This document shows, one piece after another, positions 1-11,579 of a stretch of 64,000 nt of DNA. Position 1 is the first letter of the stretch. The number at the start of each line of letters is the position of its first letter. Made by a program: the position numbers and the translations under genes. Below the pieces are notes generated by a model. It was given only the letters and a program-made list of their open reading frames with translations, was not told where the DNA came from and ran no database searches. This DNA is from Neofusicoccum parvum (taxonomy: Eukaryota > Ascomycota > Dothideomycetes > Botryosphaeriales > Botryosphaeriaceae), in NCBI GenBank assembly GCA_020912385.1, contig CP087216.1:930001-994000 (forward strand), read 5' to 3'.

Positions 1-1165
1 GTCACAGCAGCAATGGACGCACGCTGCAGGGAGCCGGAGCCGCGAGCGAGCCCTCTCTTTGTCGTCATTGCTCTCTCTCCGCCCTGCCTCTTCCCAACGC
101 GAGCCCGCCGTCCGTCCCTCACCGTCTTTGGAGGCCGTGCCGCCAGACGGAGCAGAGGGCCTGTGCAGATCCCATGCGCACACCCATCGCCGGGCGCGCC
201 GCCCGCGCCAAAGGGCTCGGCTTCCGATAGGCGCCCGCAAAACAGGCCGTCGTATCGTCCGTAGCTCTGAGGTCAGATGTACGAGAAACAGACGAGAGAC
301 AATGACGACGTCTTCCGGCCTCTTCCCTCCCGGCCCGCCCTCCAGCATCAGGACGCAGCGAACCCTCGTCTCGTACGGGAACGGGCTTCTCTTCAGGTCT
401 CTGGAGTCATTGGGCGGCAGGTCCCGCGGCCGGGCACCCCCTCGTTCCTTGCACCTGCATGGTCTAGTGCTGGTTAGGCTTCCAGTTGCTCTTCCGGGCC
501 AACGATCAATCGGGGACTTCTGCTCTTCTGCAGCCATCAGGTGCACAGGCAGGCCGCCAGCCGGCCGCCGACCAGACCCTTCGAGCCGCAATCGACCTGC
601 GGTTCTCCATATTTCTCCTGTGGTTCCACCTGGTTTGGCCAGCAGGCGCCACAGCATGTTCCGCGCACCGGTGCTTCGGCTCGACCGGGCGATGGCTGTC
701 TGCCGCCCGCTTGCTGTGCTCTCGCTATGCTGCTCTATGCGTTGTGCTGTGCCTCGTCTGTCTGGCCGCTGCCAGTTGAACCGTGGGCGGTTGGCCCGCT
801 AGGCGCCGCTACCTACGGCGCAGCTCACCACCACCGCGAGCGGGTGAATTCTTCGTTCAGCCGGACGCACCAGCGGGGCATAGCTCGCTGCAGCGCGGCA
901 GAGTGCGGTAGCTGGGCAGCAACGGGCGTCTCGGAGGTGGTTGGTCATGCTGTCAACTTTTAGGTGGCCCCGCCGAAAAGGTGGCACTGTTACCCGCTGC
1001 CCGTATGATCCTACCCTTACTTGGCTGTACGTACCTTGCAGCTACGTGGGCGGAGTCCCGGATCTTCGCCTCACATCCTCGCCCGTACCGGAGACCCTGT
1101 CCGCCATACGTCTCCTAGCGCCCTTGCCCGGTGTGGCACTCAGGCGATGCGAGGCGGGCCCGATC
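1..1165. other. Intergenic, upstream of small secreted protein gene
   Basis: No reading frame here has convincing coding character; the ORFs present are Arg/Pro/Ser-rich translations of GC-rich DNA with no recognisable domain. The right end merges into the promoter of the gene starting at 1301. I see no RNA gene or repeat. Confidence 0.5.
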
Positions 1166-1172
1166 TATATAA
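1166..1172 (+). promoter_or_regulatory. TATA box of the 1301 gene
   Basis: TATATAA lies 129 nt before the ATG at 1301, followed by a pyrimidine-rich stretch. This layout is common for highly or conditionally expressed fungal secreted proteins. Assignment is by position and match only. Confidence 0.55.
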
Positions 1173-1300
1173 CAGCACCCGTCCGCCGCTGCTGTTGCTG
1201 CTCATCATCCACACCAGCATTCCAAACGCTTAATCAATTAATTCGATAATCCCCTTCCTCGAATCCCACATCACACACCCATCTTCAATACTCCGCCAAA

Positions 1301-1755
1301 ATGCAGTACCTTACCGCCCTCGCCGCCGCCATCCTGCCCTTCATTGCCGTCACCTCCGCAGCGCCGCCGGCCGCCAACCACCCCAACGGCTTCGTCAAGC
1401 GTGAGGTTGGCTCGATGACGTTCTGCACGGGCGAGGACTCCACGGGCGAGTGCTTGACGCAGACATACGCCACCAACCAGTGCATCATCCTGCCCGAGCC
1501 GTACAACAAGAACGTCAAGACCTTCGTGCCCGACCACGGCAACCTGTGAGCACTCCCCACAAAGCACCACCGCACGCGAGCAGTTTGCTGATCTGACTCC
1601 CCAGTGTCCGCGTCACGAACTCCCAGGAGTCCTGCACCACGCACGGCGACCTCTTCCTCGAGTGGCCCGGCTCCACCCAGTTCAACGACTACAACGGCGT
1701 CGACTACAGCAACGCGACCTCGTTCCTGGTCCAGCGCTGCGACAACTGCGCTTAA
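1301..1755 (+). CDS. Small secreted cysteine-containing protein, effector-like
   Basis: Two exons (1301-1545, 1605-1755) encode 131 residues. The 59-nt intron runs GTGAGC to CCCCAG and restores the frame exactly through a split Leu codon. Residues 1-20 form a typical signal peptide (hydrophobic core, Ala-rich end), and a Lys-Arg pair at 33-34 could be a Kex2 pro-site. The mature part has six cysteines (42, 51, 61, 92, 127, 130), compatible with three disulfides. The spacing, with an MTFC start and a central LPEPYNKNV segment, recalls small secreted proteins with a beta/gamma-crystallin-like fold; that is resemblance only. A TATA box lies upstream. The function is unknown; secretion to the extracellular space is the safe inference. 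Confidence 0.8.
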
Positions 1756-2794
1756 ACACTCTGTCCCTCCACCACGCATCCACCCACGACCCCCCGCCAA
1801 ACAAAAACCTCTTATTATCCACTTCCATTGTACAGCTGGCGGGTTCGTCAGGTGGTGGCGCGTTGATCGATCGGTCGGTCGATCTGTTTATACGACATTG
1901 GCGAAGACGCATACGGCGCGGCGTTTGTCTTTGGGGTTTGCATTTGGCATGACGGCTGTTAATTGAAGGAAAAAGGATAATGACGGTTACGACACACGCT
2001 CCTTGTGATGAATTTGCTGGGAAGAGAAAGAGACCTGGCTACGACGATCCCTACTGATAATCAATAATGAGTAATCAATCGAGACGGTTGAGATGGACAA
2101 TTGTGCAGGCTGCTTTGTTCTTGTGCTGGTTGTTAGTTCCCGTGCTTGTTGTGCGCTGGCTGAGTCGTGGCTGTGTGAGCGGTCAAGCAGCGGGCAGACG
2201 GTGTGCGGTTGGTGACGCCATGTTGGGTGCTCGATCTGAGGTGTGCGACAAGGCTGGCGTGAGTGGTGCCTGCGAGAAGCGTGGCTGAGCGGGAGCGCGG
2301 AGCGTCGCTGGCGGGGTTCTCGTCCAACGGCGGCCGGTCGCGGTGCTGCCCGAGCCTTGGAGACGGAGCACGCAAGGGAGCGGTGCAGCGATGAGCTGTC
2401 AGACGCGATAGGGATGTGCTGGGGGAGCGACGGCGATGGGAGGGAGAGGCGGGCTGCGCGTCGCACCATGTCATTGGTGCCTGGCGGGGATCGTCAGGCA
2501 AGCGGGAGCGGGAGCTGGAGCTGGAGCTGCGAACACCCACACAGCGCCCGCTATCTCCGCCCGCAGCCCCCACCGCCATGATGTGCGCCGGTCAGCAGCG
2601 GCTGAGCTCATGCGGGCCGCTTTTGGCGCTGCCGGTTCGAGCCTCTGCTTTGGGCTCGATCCGCAGCCACCGATTCTTCATATGAATACCTGCGCCCCCG
2701 CCGCTCTGCGCTGCAAACTTGCGTCCGACTCGGGCTCGCGGCGAGCGCTCAACACCACCAAGCTGGCTCAAGCTCACTACCCCATCCAGCTGTG
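1756..2794. other. Intergenic
   Basis: This holds the 3' untranslated region of the secreted-protein gene and the promoter of the caspase-like gene. ORFs on either strand are Ser/Arg-rich and lack domain signatures. Nothing else is recognised. Confidence 0.45.
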
Positions 2795-4441
2795 ATGCAT
2801 TCCGCCCCTGGAACTGGACTTGAAACTGGAACTGGAAGTGGCGTCCACCTCGAAGTCTTTGGTGGACCCCAGAAGAACAAGAAGAATGTCTGGCTGGGGA
2901 AGCGCCGCGAGATTGCCAAAGTCACATTCAAAAAGACAATCGAGGGCCGATACAGGGATGGAGTTGACGGCTATGCCGAGGTTGGAGCTCTCTTGATCTA
3001 CTGGAAGGGTGAAAACAAAGCTTTCAAGGAAGAGGTGCGTTTGGGTGTGGAGTGCTTCAGATTGGGCTTTACGCTGACTGAAACAGATCGAAGAACTGGA
3101 GGATGTGCTCAAGAACCAATATCACTTCAAGACAAAGGTCTTTGGGATCCCAAAGGAACACTCAGGCACTGCGCTGGTCCAGCAGATAGCTGTGTGGGCT
3201 CACGAATTCAACGGCCCGGATAAGCTGAGTATAATCTACTACGGAGGCCATGCACACAAAGACGAGGCACAACTAGACAATCTTCGGATCATCAGGTATG
3301 TGTTGTTTATCGGAGTATGGCCTACATGCTCTCTAGGCTCACACATAGCAGGGATATCTATGATGCCGAACACGATACGTCTGAATATGGGCCTGATCCC
3401 GCCGCATCATTCGACTTCGAAGACTTAACACACCCCCTCAAGATTCCGGACACAGATCAGCTATTGATCGTCGACTGCTGCTTTGCAGCGAAAGCTTTTT
3501 CCACAAGAGAGCTAGGCAAGCGAAAATTTGAGCTCCTCTCGTCGGCCCCTCCCGGCAAGGAGGCGCTTGGCCCAGCGTACGCCGGGTCCTTTACGAAAAA
3601 CCTTGCCTTCACGCTCGAAAAATTGCTGAAGGATAAGAAATACGGATCTAAGGGGTTCTCTACCTCAACCCTCTACAGAGAACTCTATTTTCAACAGGCA
3701 GATTCGATCAAACCTTTCTTGTTCGACCAATCACCGAAGAACTACGGTCGGATATGGATCAAACCGCTCCCTGATAAGCGGCCACAGATCAACGGGACGA
3801 AGCCAAACCAATTCGCTGTTGAGCTACGCCTGCAGTTGTCGGAAATGCCTGATCAACACGTCATGAGAGAGCTGGCTTCCAACATGCAGTATCTACCCTA
3901 CGTCAGGCAAATGGAGTTTCAGCATCTGCACGCCCCCGAGCAACAGCTCAATGAGTTCATGCTTACCCTTCAACGGATCCAAGCTCTCAAGCCGCTCGTC
4001 CGGAGATTGCGTCAGCAGAGGGAAAGAAAACGGGCGAGAGAAATCGAAGAGCAAGGCGTGCCGGCTTCGCCAATCATCCGCAGGGCATCGACTCTCGAGA
4101 TAAACGAGAGAACTAAAGAAGTGTACGACTGGCCCGGCGAGATTGATCCTCGGAGCGGAACTGCCACGCCCGAACCGCGCACGCCGCGCAGTGAGTCGAA
4201 CGTTCATGTGTCCGATGACACCATTGAGCACCGGGTGCCTATCCACAGGGTCGGAAAACTGTTCTCTTACGCGTATTACTTCGACTCGTTCGAATTCGAG
4301 CCAACGAAGATGAAGCAGAGCAGGGGCGGTTTCATCGTCCACCAGATCAAAATTCTTCTGTCCATCTGGGTCCGGCTCGCTGTTGTTTTACTGGTCATTC
4401 CGTTGCGGATTGCCGAGTTGATCCACAAGTATTTGGAGTAA
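2795..4441 (+). CDS. Caspase-fold (peptidase C14-like) protein with C-terminal TM segment
   Basis: Three exons (2795-3034, 3087-3295, 3352-4441) give a 512-residue protein; both introns (52 and 56 nt) keep the frame. The caspase fold shows in a beta strand ending YYGGHAH (His135, the expected catalytic His) and a second ending LLIVDCCFAA (Cys192/Cys193, the expected catalytic Cys). After the protease-like part comes a charged linker (about 340-440) and a hydrophobic helix near the C-terminus (about 485-505, LAVVLLVIPLRIAELI), suggesting membrane attachment. The start was chosen at the ATG 3 nt inside the longer open frame. Family knowledge says such proteins cleave after Arg/Lys or act in regulated cell death. 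Activity, substrate and topology here are inference. The DCC-FAA context differs from the DxCHSG of classical metacaspases. Confidence 0.75.
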
Positions 4442-5184
4442 CGGGCTGTCATTTCAGTTCGCTTGCATCTTTCTGTATCGTCCAGGGTCCCATTTTTTCG
4501 GACCAAATCCTGGAAAAGGCGTCGAAAAGATTGGGATTGTTTTTGAGATACCACATGGGAACAGTCTTGCAGGGAACAGCATCCTTCTCTCTAATGCTTA
4601 GGAATGTATCATCTTCCTGGAATCACCGAGCTGCTGTGTTAAAAAAAAAAATCTTTCGCCAGCAGCCACAAGAGATGAGGCTGAGACTGGCCCCTTAGCA
4701 CCTGCCAGAAACTTCGCTTCTTTATGTCGGTGCTCTCGTCCACTCGGTCTTGCAGCCGTCTGAATGATGACGGGCGCTTAACGATGGCGAAAGCCTTTGC
4801 CGGCTGGCTTGCGTGATCGAGCAACGGCGGCAACTGTGTTTGTTTGCCCCGTTTCGCCATTTGGGAGGGCGTGAAAACGCCTTGCGGCGCAGACGATGAT
4901 ATCTTGCAACGCGTCCAGCATTCGCATCGCAGCTCACTGGTCAACCGCGATCCACATCGCCCTAATCATCTGCTTATCGCGCGCTGTCTCATTACTTTTT
5001 CGTGTCAGGATGTAGCCGATGATGGGGGCTGATCATGGCTTAGACCTCGGGAACAAGCCACCAATATGCAGCTGCCAGCAGGCAGCCGCCAGGCTGGATG
5101 CGGACCCGCGGTGGGGGCCAACATGTGCTGGGAGCCTAGCCCCTCCTCTGAGGCCGCACAAGGCCTTTCAGCCTCATGCCCAAC
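4442..5184. other. Intergenic
   Basis: The first part is the probable 3' UTR of the caspase-like gene, with a run of about 10 A near 4640. The rest is unremarkable, and no ORF shows domain character. Confidence 0.45.
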
Positions 5185-5190
5185 ATATAA
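5185..5190 (+). promoter_or_regulatory. TATA-like element of the 5281 gene
   Basis: ATATAA within CAACATATAAGG lies 91-96 nt upstream of the proposed ATG at 5281. The match is positional only. Confidence 0.45.
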
Positions 5191-5280
5191 GGATGGCAAG
5201 GGAACTGGGCAGAGCGGGGCGACTCTGCATAAGTCGTTAGGCTGGGAAGTCTGTTCATCCTCCAATCGATCCCATCCAGC

Positions 5281-5760
5281 ATGTCGGCAGCCCACGAAGA
5301 CAGCAGGTAAGGCTGGGGATTGACAACACGAGACTGCCTCACGAATCACCTCATCTGACAAGAGACCTGCAGCACCAGCAACATGAAGAGCGTGGCGAGC
5401 GAAAAGGTCGAGACGCCTGAGCCGGCCGGCGCCGACGAGCGTCAGGACAGTCCGCAGACCGAAGAAAACGATGCACCGTGGCGACGGTCCAATGTGCGCC
5501 CAGGCCAGCCAGCGATGGTGAGTGATATACGCCCTGTCTACACGCCAATATTACTGGCTGACACTTTGTCCCAGTACACCTCTCTTTACAGGAGTGGGGA
5601 CTCAGTCTACTGGTGCCCTGATGGCAGGCGCCGGAAGCAAGAGGGTCCCTATAAGGTGATCGCAGTAAGCGCGGGTGCTCGGGGATCCATTTACACTTTG
5701 GACATCAAGGGGAGAAAACAGGCTTCAATCCCAGAGACGCACCTCATACCGGCGAGCTGA
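5281..5760 (+). CDS. Small hypothetical protein with SH3/Tudor-like C-terminal module
   Basis: A three-exon model (5281-5306, 5373-5517, 5575-5760) encodes 118 residues. The first exon is only 26 nt. Intron 1 (66 nt, GTAAGG to CTGCAG, with CTGAC before the acceptor) joins in frame to a segment that also has its own ATG at 5383, so a shorter protein is possible. Intron 2 (57 nt, GTGAGT to CCCAG) has a length divisible by three and so hides inside an open frame. The N-terminal half is polar, acidic and probably disordered. The C-terminal 60 residues (YRSGDSVYWCPDG, GPYKVIAV, YTLDIKGRK) read like a compact beta-barrel of the SH3/Tudor kind. No function can be assigned. A TATA-like element lies upstream. 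Confidence 0.6.
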
Positions 5761-6322
5761 GATTTCCGGTCTGCAGACGAGGCCATCAGGCGCGTTTGGA
5801 CGGACAGCATCATTTCGTGGCTCTCTCAGGCGTTTTGGCAGTACCATACAATACCCACTCCTTATCTTTACCAATCAACGAAAAATAAGACAAGGCAGAC
5901 TTTCGCCCCGTAGCCCGAGAACCACAGGTTGGCAAGGCTCTGGACCTCAGGCGCCTGCGAACGGTGCTTCGGAGCTGAGCGTGTGGCACATGTGTGAGGC
6001 TGTGCACATGTACCCCCCTCTAATTGGGAGAATGCTGTGATCCTATCTGCACGTCGCCGTTTCCGAAGACGCCAGCCGCCGATCGCGGGAAGGCTGAGCT
6101 CACCGGAGGCTGGCGGTGCGGCAAAGAGGGGCGCCGCACAAGGCCAGCTGGCTGCGGGATATTTGAGCATAAGCATCTCCCACATTTCCATTGCGGACCT
6201 CGTGGTTCTGCGCCAGTCTTCAATCCAAGCGTGCGGCCTCCCGGAAACACACGGCAACCCCTGCTTTCTGCTTATTCTCGTACCTGCTTCGCTTTCTTGT
6301 TTTCCGCGTGGGCTGTGCAGTA
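5761..6322. other. Intergenic
   Basis: This is the 3' flank of the small SH3-like gene plus the promoter of the DUF6594 gene (pyrimidine-rich around 6250-6320). No coding signal was recognised. Confidence 0.45.
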
Positions 6323-7547
6323 ATGTCTATCCAGCCGTCTCCGCCCCCACCTTCGCAGCCTGCCACTCCCGACAGCGAAGCCGTCCCACCGTATGACGAG
6401 AAAATTAACAGCTATGTCGACCCGCAACAATGCGACGTTGAGAGTGGTTCGTCATCGCCTCTCACACCCCCAAAACGCCCCCTTGGCTCACATGTCCCGT
6501 GAATTCGTAAAGGCCGTCCTGTCAGACAAGACAGCTGGATAAGACGCCTTCCGCGGAGGCTCACCAACCTTACAATCGGCTCGAAAGAGAAAGAGGACGT
6601 AGAGCTCAACCCTCAATGCATCGACTACCACCCGAGCGGCTACCCGAAGCTGGCGGCCTGGCTCAACAGCGACGAGAACTTCCTCATGTGCCGTCGCTAC
6701 GGCTTCCTGCACTCGCGTGTCCTGCTCTACCGACAGGACGAGTTGCGCGCGCTCGAAGAGGACCTGCTCGAGCTGGACCTTGAGGATAAGGAGGCCGATC
6801 CGCGGGTGCACATGTCGCGCGTGCTCGACGATTCCAGGAATGACGAGCGGAAGAAGCTAATTAGGAAGATCGACGAAAAGCTAAAGGAATATGGTAAGCC
6901 ACGAACTTTACCGTGGCATTCCAAGTAACGGTGGAAAAGATGCTGATCTCAAGTGCAGATGACATCGTTATTAGAGCAAGGAACATGGCGTCCTTGCCGC
7001 AGGTCACCTCTCGGAACTTTAGAAGTCTAAAACACTACATGAGTAACGGTAGACCCCTCTGCGAGACAGAGGAAAAATTCATGGACTACGATCAGGACTT
7101 CGTCGCGCTGGTTGATCCGAAAGAAGGAGGCTGGTTCGACGCCGTCCTCGAGGACTGGTTCATTCCTTACGTGCCGCGGAGAATATCGAAGGTGAGTCTC
7201 CGTCCTCCTCTTACATGAACCAATCCGCTGCGGCAGTGCCCTTGTCAAAGACGAGGCTGACCCAGATGACCCAGATAATGTTCTCCGACGAAGCCCAGCG
7301 CAAAAGCACCGCGGATAAGCATGTCAACCTCTACTCCAAGGACCGCATCGACACTTTCGCCCGCATTCTCATCACCATCATAGCCGTTGCGCTGCTCATG
7401 GCCCCCGTCGTCGTGCTCTTCAACGACGAGGAGTCTGGCACCGTCAAGATCGTCGTTATCCTCGCCTTCACCCTCGGCTTCTCCGCCGCCCTTTCTGTCT
7501 TCACCAAGGCAAAGAGGCACGAGGTGTTTGCCGCCACCGCTGCGTAA
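6323..7547 (+). CDS. DUF6594 membrane protein
   Basis: The conserved core is clear: GYPKLAAWLNSDENF, a coiled-coil-like RQDELRALEEDLLELD stretch, RNFRSLKHYM, and a C-terminus of closely spaced hydrophobic helices (FARILITIIAVALLMAPVVV and IVVILAFTLGFSAALSVF). This order is characteristic of the fungal DUF6594 family, whose function is unknown. Certain structure: an exon to 6893, an intron 6894-6958 restoring EYDDIV, an exon 6959-7191, then a last exon ending at 7547. Less certain: the first intron must remove an in-frame TGA at 6500; donors GTATGA at 6391 or GTCATC at 6451 with acceptors at 6525 or 6534 keep the frame. The last acceptor (7250 or 7265) is also ambiguous. The stop codon overlaps a perfect GTAAGT donor, so a spliced longer C-terminus cannot be excluded. 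Confidence 0.75.
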
Positions 7548-8710
7548 GTGTTTTCTCTCTCAATCTTAAGAATCTCGGATGAACAAGTGTATACTCGCCC
7601 GCTTGCGGTGCTGGAGTTCACATCAATGCTTTTGTCGTTTTTCTCTTTCTTCTCTCCGGGGTGTTCTCTTCTTCGGTGGATGTCTAGATTCTCCGCCGCA
7701 AGGCGCCGAAATACCTTTCTCTGCTTTGGTCTCTTTATCTTCTCTTCTTGTCTCCTATTTCAAGTGCTCGTGTGCCAATCTGTCTGTTGTCTTGGCTGCA
7801 GTGCTGTACCATTAAAAATACTTAAAACGCGTCCGCCTGTCTGTCATTATCAAATCAACGCCTTTTTCCACGCGCTTGCTTTTCAAAAGCGGACGTAAAG
7901 AGAACACTTTGCTGAGACAATCCGCGACTTCAGATACTGTGCAGTCCTCGTCGTCTTCCTGGGCAACTTAGGATAAGCTTGCAGCCCGGAAGCGCCCTTC
8001 TCGAGCGCCGTGCGCCACCTACAGCCGGAAACAGCAAATGACCCTTCTTTTCAAATCAAAACTTAGGCCGTTGATGTCTCAGATATCCGGCCAATCGTCC
8101 CTCTAGCTGGACTCCCTGTCCTTGATGGACGGACGCGGCACGTTCAAATGACGCCTTTACGACTATGACCGCAACGGCCCTCAAGTACCTGAGCATTCTT
8201 TATATGGATACCCTCTTATTGCGATTTCATTCCCTTATCACTTGGGAAGGTCCCATCACGAATCATGACTATACGATATCGAAGACTAAAACATACGTGT
8301 ACGTGTATGTAGATACCGGTAGAAAAGTGCTTATGGGCGATCTGTGGGTGGAGCCTTGGGCAATATTCTCCCAAGTCACACTCAGCCTGAAAAACATTTC
8401 CGAAGTAGCACGTGTATGTAGAGAAGCACCGCGAGGGGATGAGGATGATGAACGAGCTGCACCTATACTGGGCTAGTTGTACAGTGCATGAATTGCATCC
8501 ATCCTGCTTCAAACGCGAAAATGAGGAGGAAAAAATGGAATATCAGGGTATATCTCTGCCAATCGCAAAGACCGATTCTCAAAACTCCAACACAGCAATC
8601 CGACTTCCCAGGTCCCCAGATCTCCAGGCCCCCCGCCTTTTACCGCAAACGCCCACATGCCCCCAAAGTAAAAAAACCCTCCCCTGCTCAAAAAAGAAAT
8701 TCTACTTCCT
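7548..8710. other. Intergenic between convergent genes
   Basis: This holds the 3' regions of the DUF6594 gene (plus strand) and Avo1 (minus strand). It is AT-richer than its surroundings and has no recognised ORF, RNA gene or repeat. Confidence 0.45.
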
Positions 8711-11321
8711 TCACACATACCCCTCCTGGAACCTCTCCATCCCCTTCCTTATCTCCCTCACAATCTCCGCCGCCTCGTCCCTGCTCTGCGCCTCGAAGTC
8801 GTACCTCTTACTCTCCCGCTCCCTGTACACAACGACCCTAAAAGTCTTCGGGTGCTTGCTGCTGACCTTGCTGCCCACGACGCTCGTGAAGTGCACGGTG
8901 GTGGTCTTGCTGGTGCCGGTGGCCTTGTTTGCGGCGTTGGCGAGGGTGGTGTCGGCGGGCATGATGTGCATGTACTCGCCGTCGAGGGCGAGGACGCGCG
9001 TGCTGCTGGACGTGAACGACATGGGCTGCTTGCGCGTGACGATGTAGCGCTTGTACGACGTGTTGGTCGCCGTGAGCGACAGCAGCGCGTCCTGCTTCTG
9101 CGCCAGCGGGTGCATCAGCCCCGACGGCCCCGGCGCCTTCTTGCTCTTCTTGGGCGTGCCGCCCGTGCTGATGAGGAGCGGCGCGTTGGGCGACGAGCTG
9201 CCTGGCGAGCCCGATAGGCCGAAGGCTCCGTCGCCGACGAAGCGGCGCCGGGCGAGGTCGAGCTCGGTGCGTTGGCCGAGCGCCTCGACGGTGCGGTCGG
9301 AGGGCGCGATGGTAGAGGTGCCGCTGACTTTGAGGACATAGAGGGCCTTGTCGACGTTGAGGTCGCGGCATGCGCGGTCGAAGACTTCGGCGAGGTAGGT
9401 GTCGGTGGTGACTTCGAGGGTGGAGACGCGGGACGTGAAGTCGTCGGAGATGAAGTGGATTCGGAGGGTCTTGGGGGCGCCGGTGCGAGGGGTGTAGTTT
9501 GGTGCAGCGACTGCTGGAGCATCGAGTAGGCTTGTGCTGTCTTTCCGTATCGCTGAAAATGTTGGGCCTGTGATCGGATTCTGTCGAGGACCCAGCAGCG
9601 GTGCCGGCGTGGGGTTTGGGTTTGGAGCAACGGGCACAGCTTCGGGCACAGCCTCAGCTGAAGGTGACGGAGTAGGTGCCTTTACAGCTTCATTGGCTCC
9701 GATCGCCTCGGCGGCTTCCTTGCTGTATATAGGCGTGGCTTTTTCATTATCTGCGAACTCGGATGCTGACGCTTCGACAATGGCAAATTCGTCCCACGGC
9801 TTATCTCTTGCCCTACCACGAACCGGCCGATTGTTGGTGGAGGTGAAGTCCGTAATTGGCCGCGTGCGAGCGAAAGGTGGAAATTCGTAGTCCACCTCCT
9901 CATCCTCAATCATCCTCAGCACCCAGCGGTTGACATTCTTCTTCTCGGGTGGAATTGGGGGCTCCAGTGAATTCTCCTGGTACTTGAACAGGGCATAACC
10001 GATGGCTTCGGCAACAATGACTTTGGCGCCCTCGTCGACCGTCCTGCGTAGTAGTATTTCATAGGGCTTGGTAGGCTTGTTTGAGAACGGAGCGTAGACC
10101 TTGATATACAAGGGACCTGGCTCGCCCTCTCCCGACAGAGTGCCAAATCTCTGAAGGGGATCGGCTGGCTTGCTGGATTTGGCTTTTAGCGCTTGGGTGA
10201 GGGCGCTAACAGGTTGTATCATGCTGATAGGTCTTGCGGGCGGGAGGGTCGGCAGTATGGATTGAGATTGCTGCTGCTTTGTCCTCTTGTTGGGCGAGGA
10301 ATTGTGGGGAGTGATGGCTGGAGGGATGTTCGGCACCCTCTTGGGAGGTGGCGTAGAATCCAAGGCGTCAGCGCCGACCCCTAGAAGGGAATTCGAGTCT
10401 GCGGTGCCTGCAAAGTCCGAGTCGAGATCGCTTTCCTCGGATTCATCTTCATCATCCTCCTGTATCTTCTCTGACAGCAGATTGGTGGCGTGGGCGGCTC
10501 TCCGGGCGTTGATATTCTTCCTTTTGAATACCGATGGGTCCAGCTCGTTCTCTGAGGACATCTCACTGCTCGTGACCGTGTCTCTCCGTGGCCGCTCCTG
10601 CACTGTGTCCAGAGCACTCAGCGAGCCTCTCCGCACGCCACTGGTCTCCGGAGGTCTCGATGGGGAGGTAACCATGATGAGCTCTGGCGCATCAGCCAAC
10701 CGGGTCTTCTGGATTGGAGACGACCCAGCGCGCGAGCGGACGGGCATCTTGGTGAACTTGATCTGCTGAGCGGCCCTCTTTGCGTCGCCATCGCCATCTT
10801 CATCGCTGTCATCGCTGAGATCACTGCTGTCCTCCTCTTCCAGCTGCTCCTTCCTTCGCCTCCGCCTTGTGACCGGCATGGGCCCTACAGTCTCGCTGCT
10901 CTCTCCCCTCCCAGTGACCATTCCGCCTTCGTCATCATCGTCACCAAATCCAGGGCCGGTGAGGCCGGCGGAGCGCGGCGCTTGGAAGTATTCCGAGGCA
11001 ATGGCAGTAGGGATGGGCGGCGAGTATGTGCGCTTGATATCGGAGGTGTTTGGGGCCCAGCCGGCGGCGCGAAAGGCGGGATTGTTTAGGACAGAGGTGT
11101 TGACGCTAATGAGGCGCTCGCCGACGCCGTCCTTGATGTTGGACAGGTACGCGGTGCGGAGTTGGTAGAGAACGAAGCTACAGAACACGCGTCAGCACGT
11201 TTCGCAGAGCCAAGCGGCCTGCTCGTCCGGCACAGCACGTCGTCTGGCGGCGTAGAGGTCCGGTTGCAGTGGAATGCGGGCTGGAGCGCGGGACGTACTC
11301 TTCGTTCTGCAGCAGCGACAT
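8711..11321 (-). CDS. avo1: TORC2 subunit Avo1/Sin1
   Basis: Two exons on the minus strand (11321-11299 and 11177-8711) encode 829 residues. The 23-nt first exon supplies MSLLQNE and splices (GTACGT to TGTAG) into DFVLYQLRTAYL, matching the start usual in filamentous fungi. Order of parts: a conserved N-terminal region (1-50, including VGERLI), a long acidic disordered stretch, the CRIM domain (about 350-455, PLYIKVYAPFS to FPPFARTRPITDF), a Ras-binding-like domain (about 575-650, KTLRIHFISDDF) and a C-terminal PH domain (about 716-829, SYKRYIVTRKQPM to REIRKGMERF). The Sin1 family recruits AGC kinase substrates to TORC2 at the plasma membrane, the CRIM domain binding the kinase and the PH domain binding phosphoinositides. 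It is transcribed divergently from the PRCC gene. Confidence 0.93.
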
Positions 11322-11579
11322 GGTGCTCGAGGAATGAGTGTCAGGGACGGGTCGGGGGCATGTCTCTGGCGGCGCGACAGTCAGGGTCCGGTATCGAGGG
11401 CTTGGAGCGGTGCGGGCCCGTGGTGCAGGTGGTCGGGCGCGAATGCGGAGGGGTGAGATGCGCGACGCGGGCGGCGGTGCGTCAGCCGGGGAAGCTTGGG
11501 TTCCTTGCGGAGATCGTGCGCGCCGCCCAAACACCTCCCGCCCGCCCAGCTCGGCCAGTCCTCTGCAACTCCGCTCGCC
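11322..11579. promoter_or_regulatory. Shared divergent promoter (avo1 / PRCC-domain gene)
   Basis: Only 258 bp separate the two start codons, so both genes must be driven from this GC-rich interval. No TATA box is evident. A common promoter is inferred from geometry. Confidence 0.5.
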
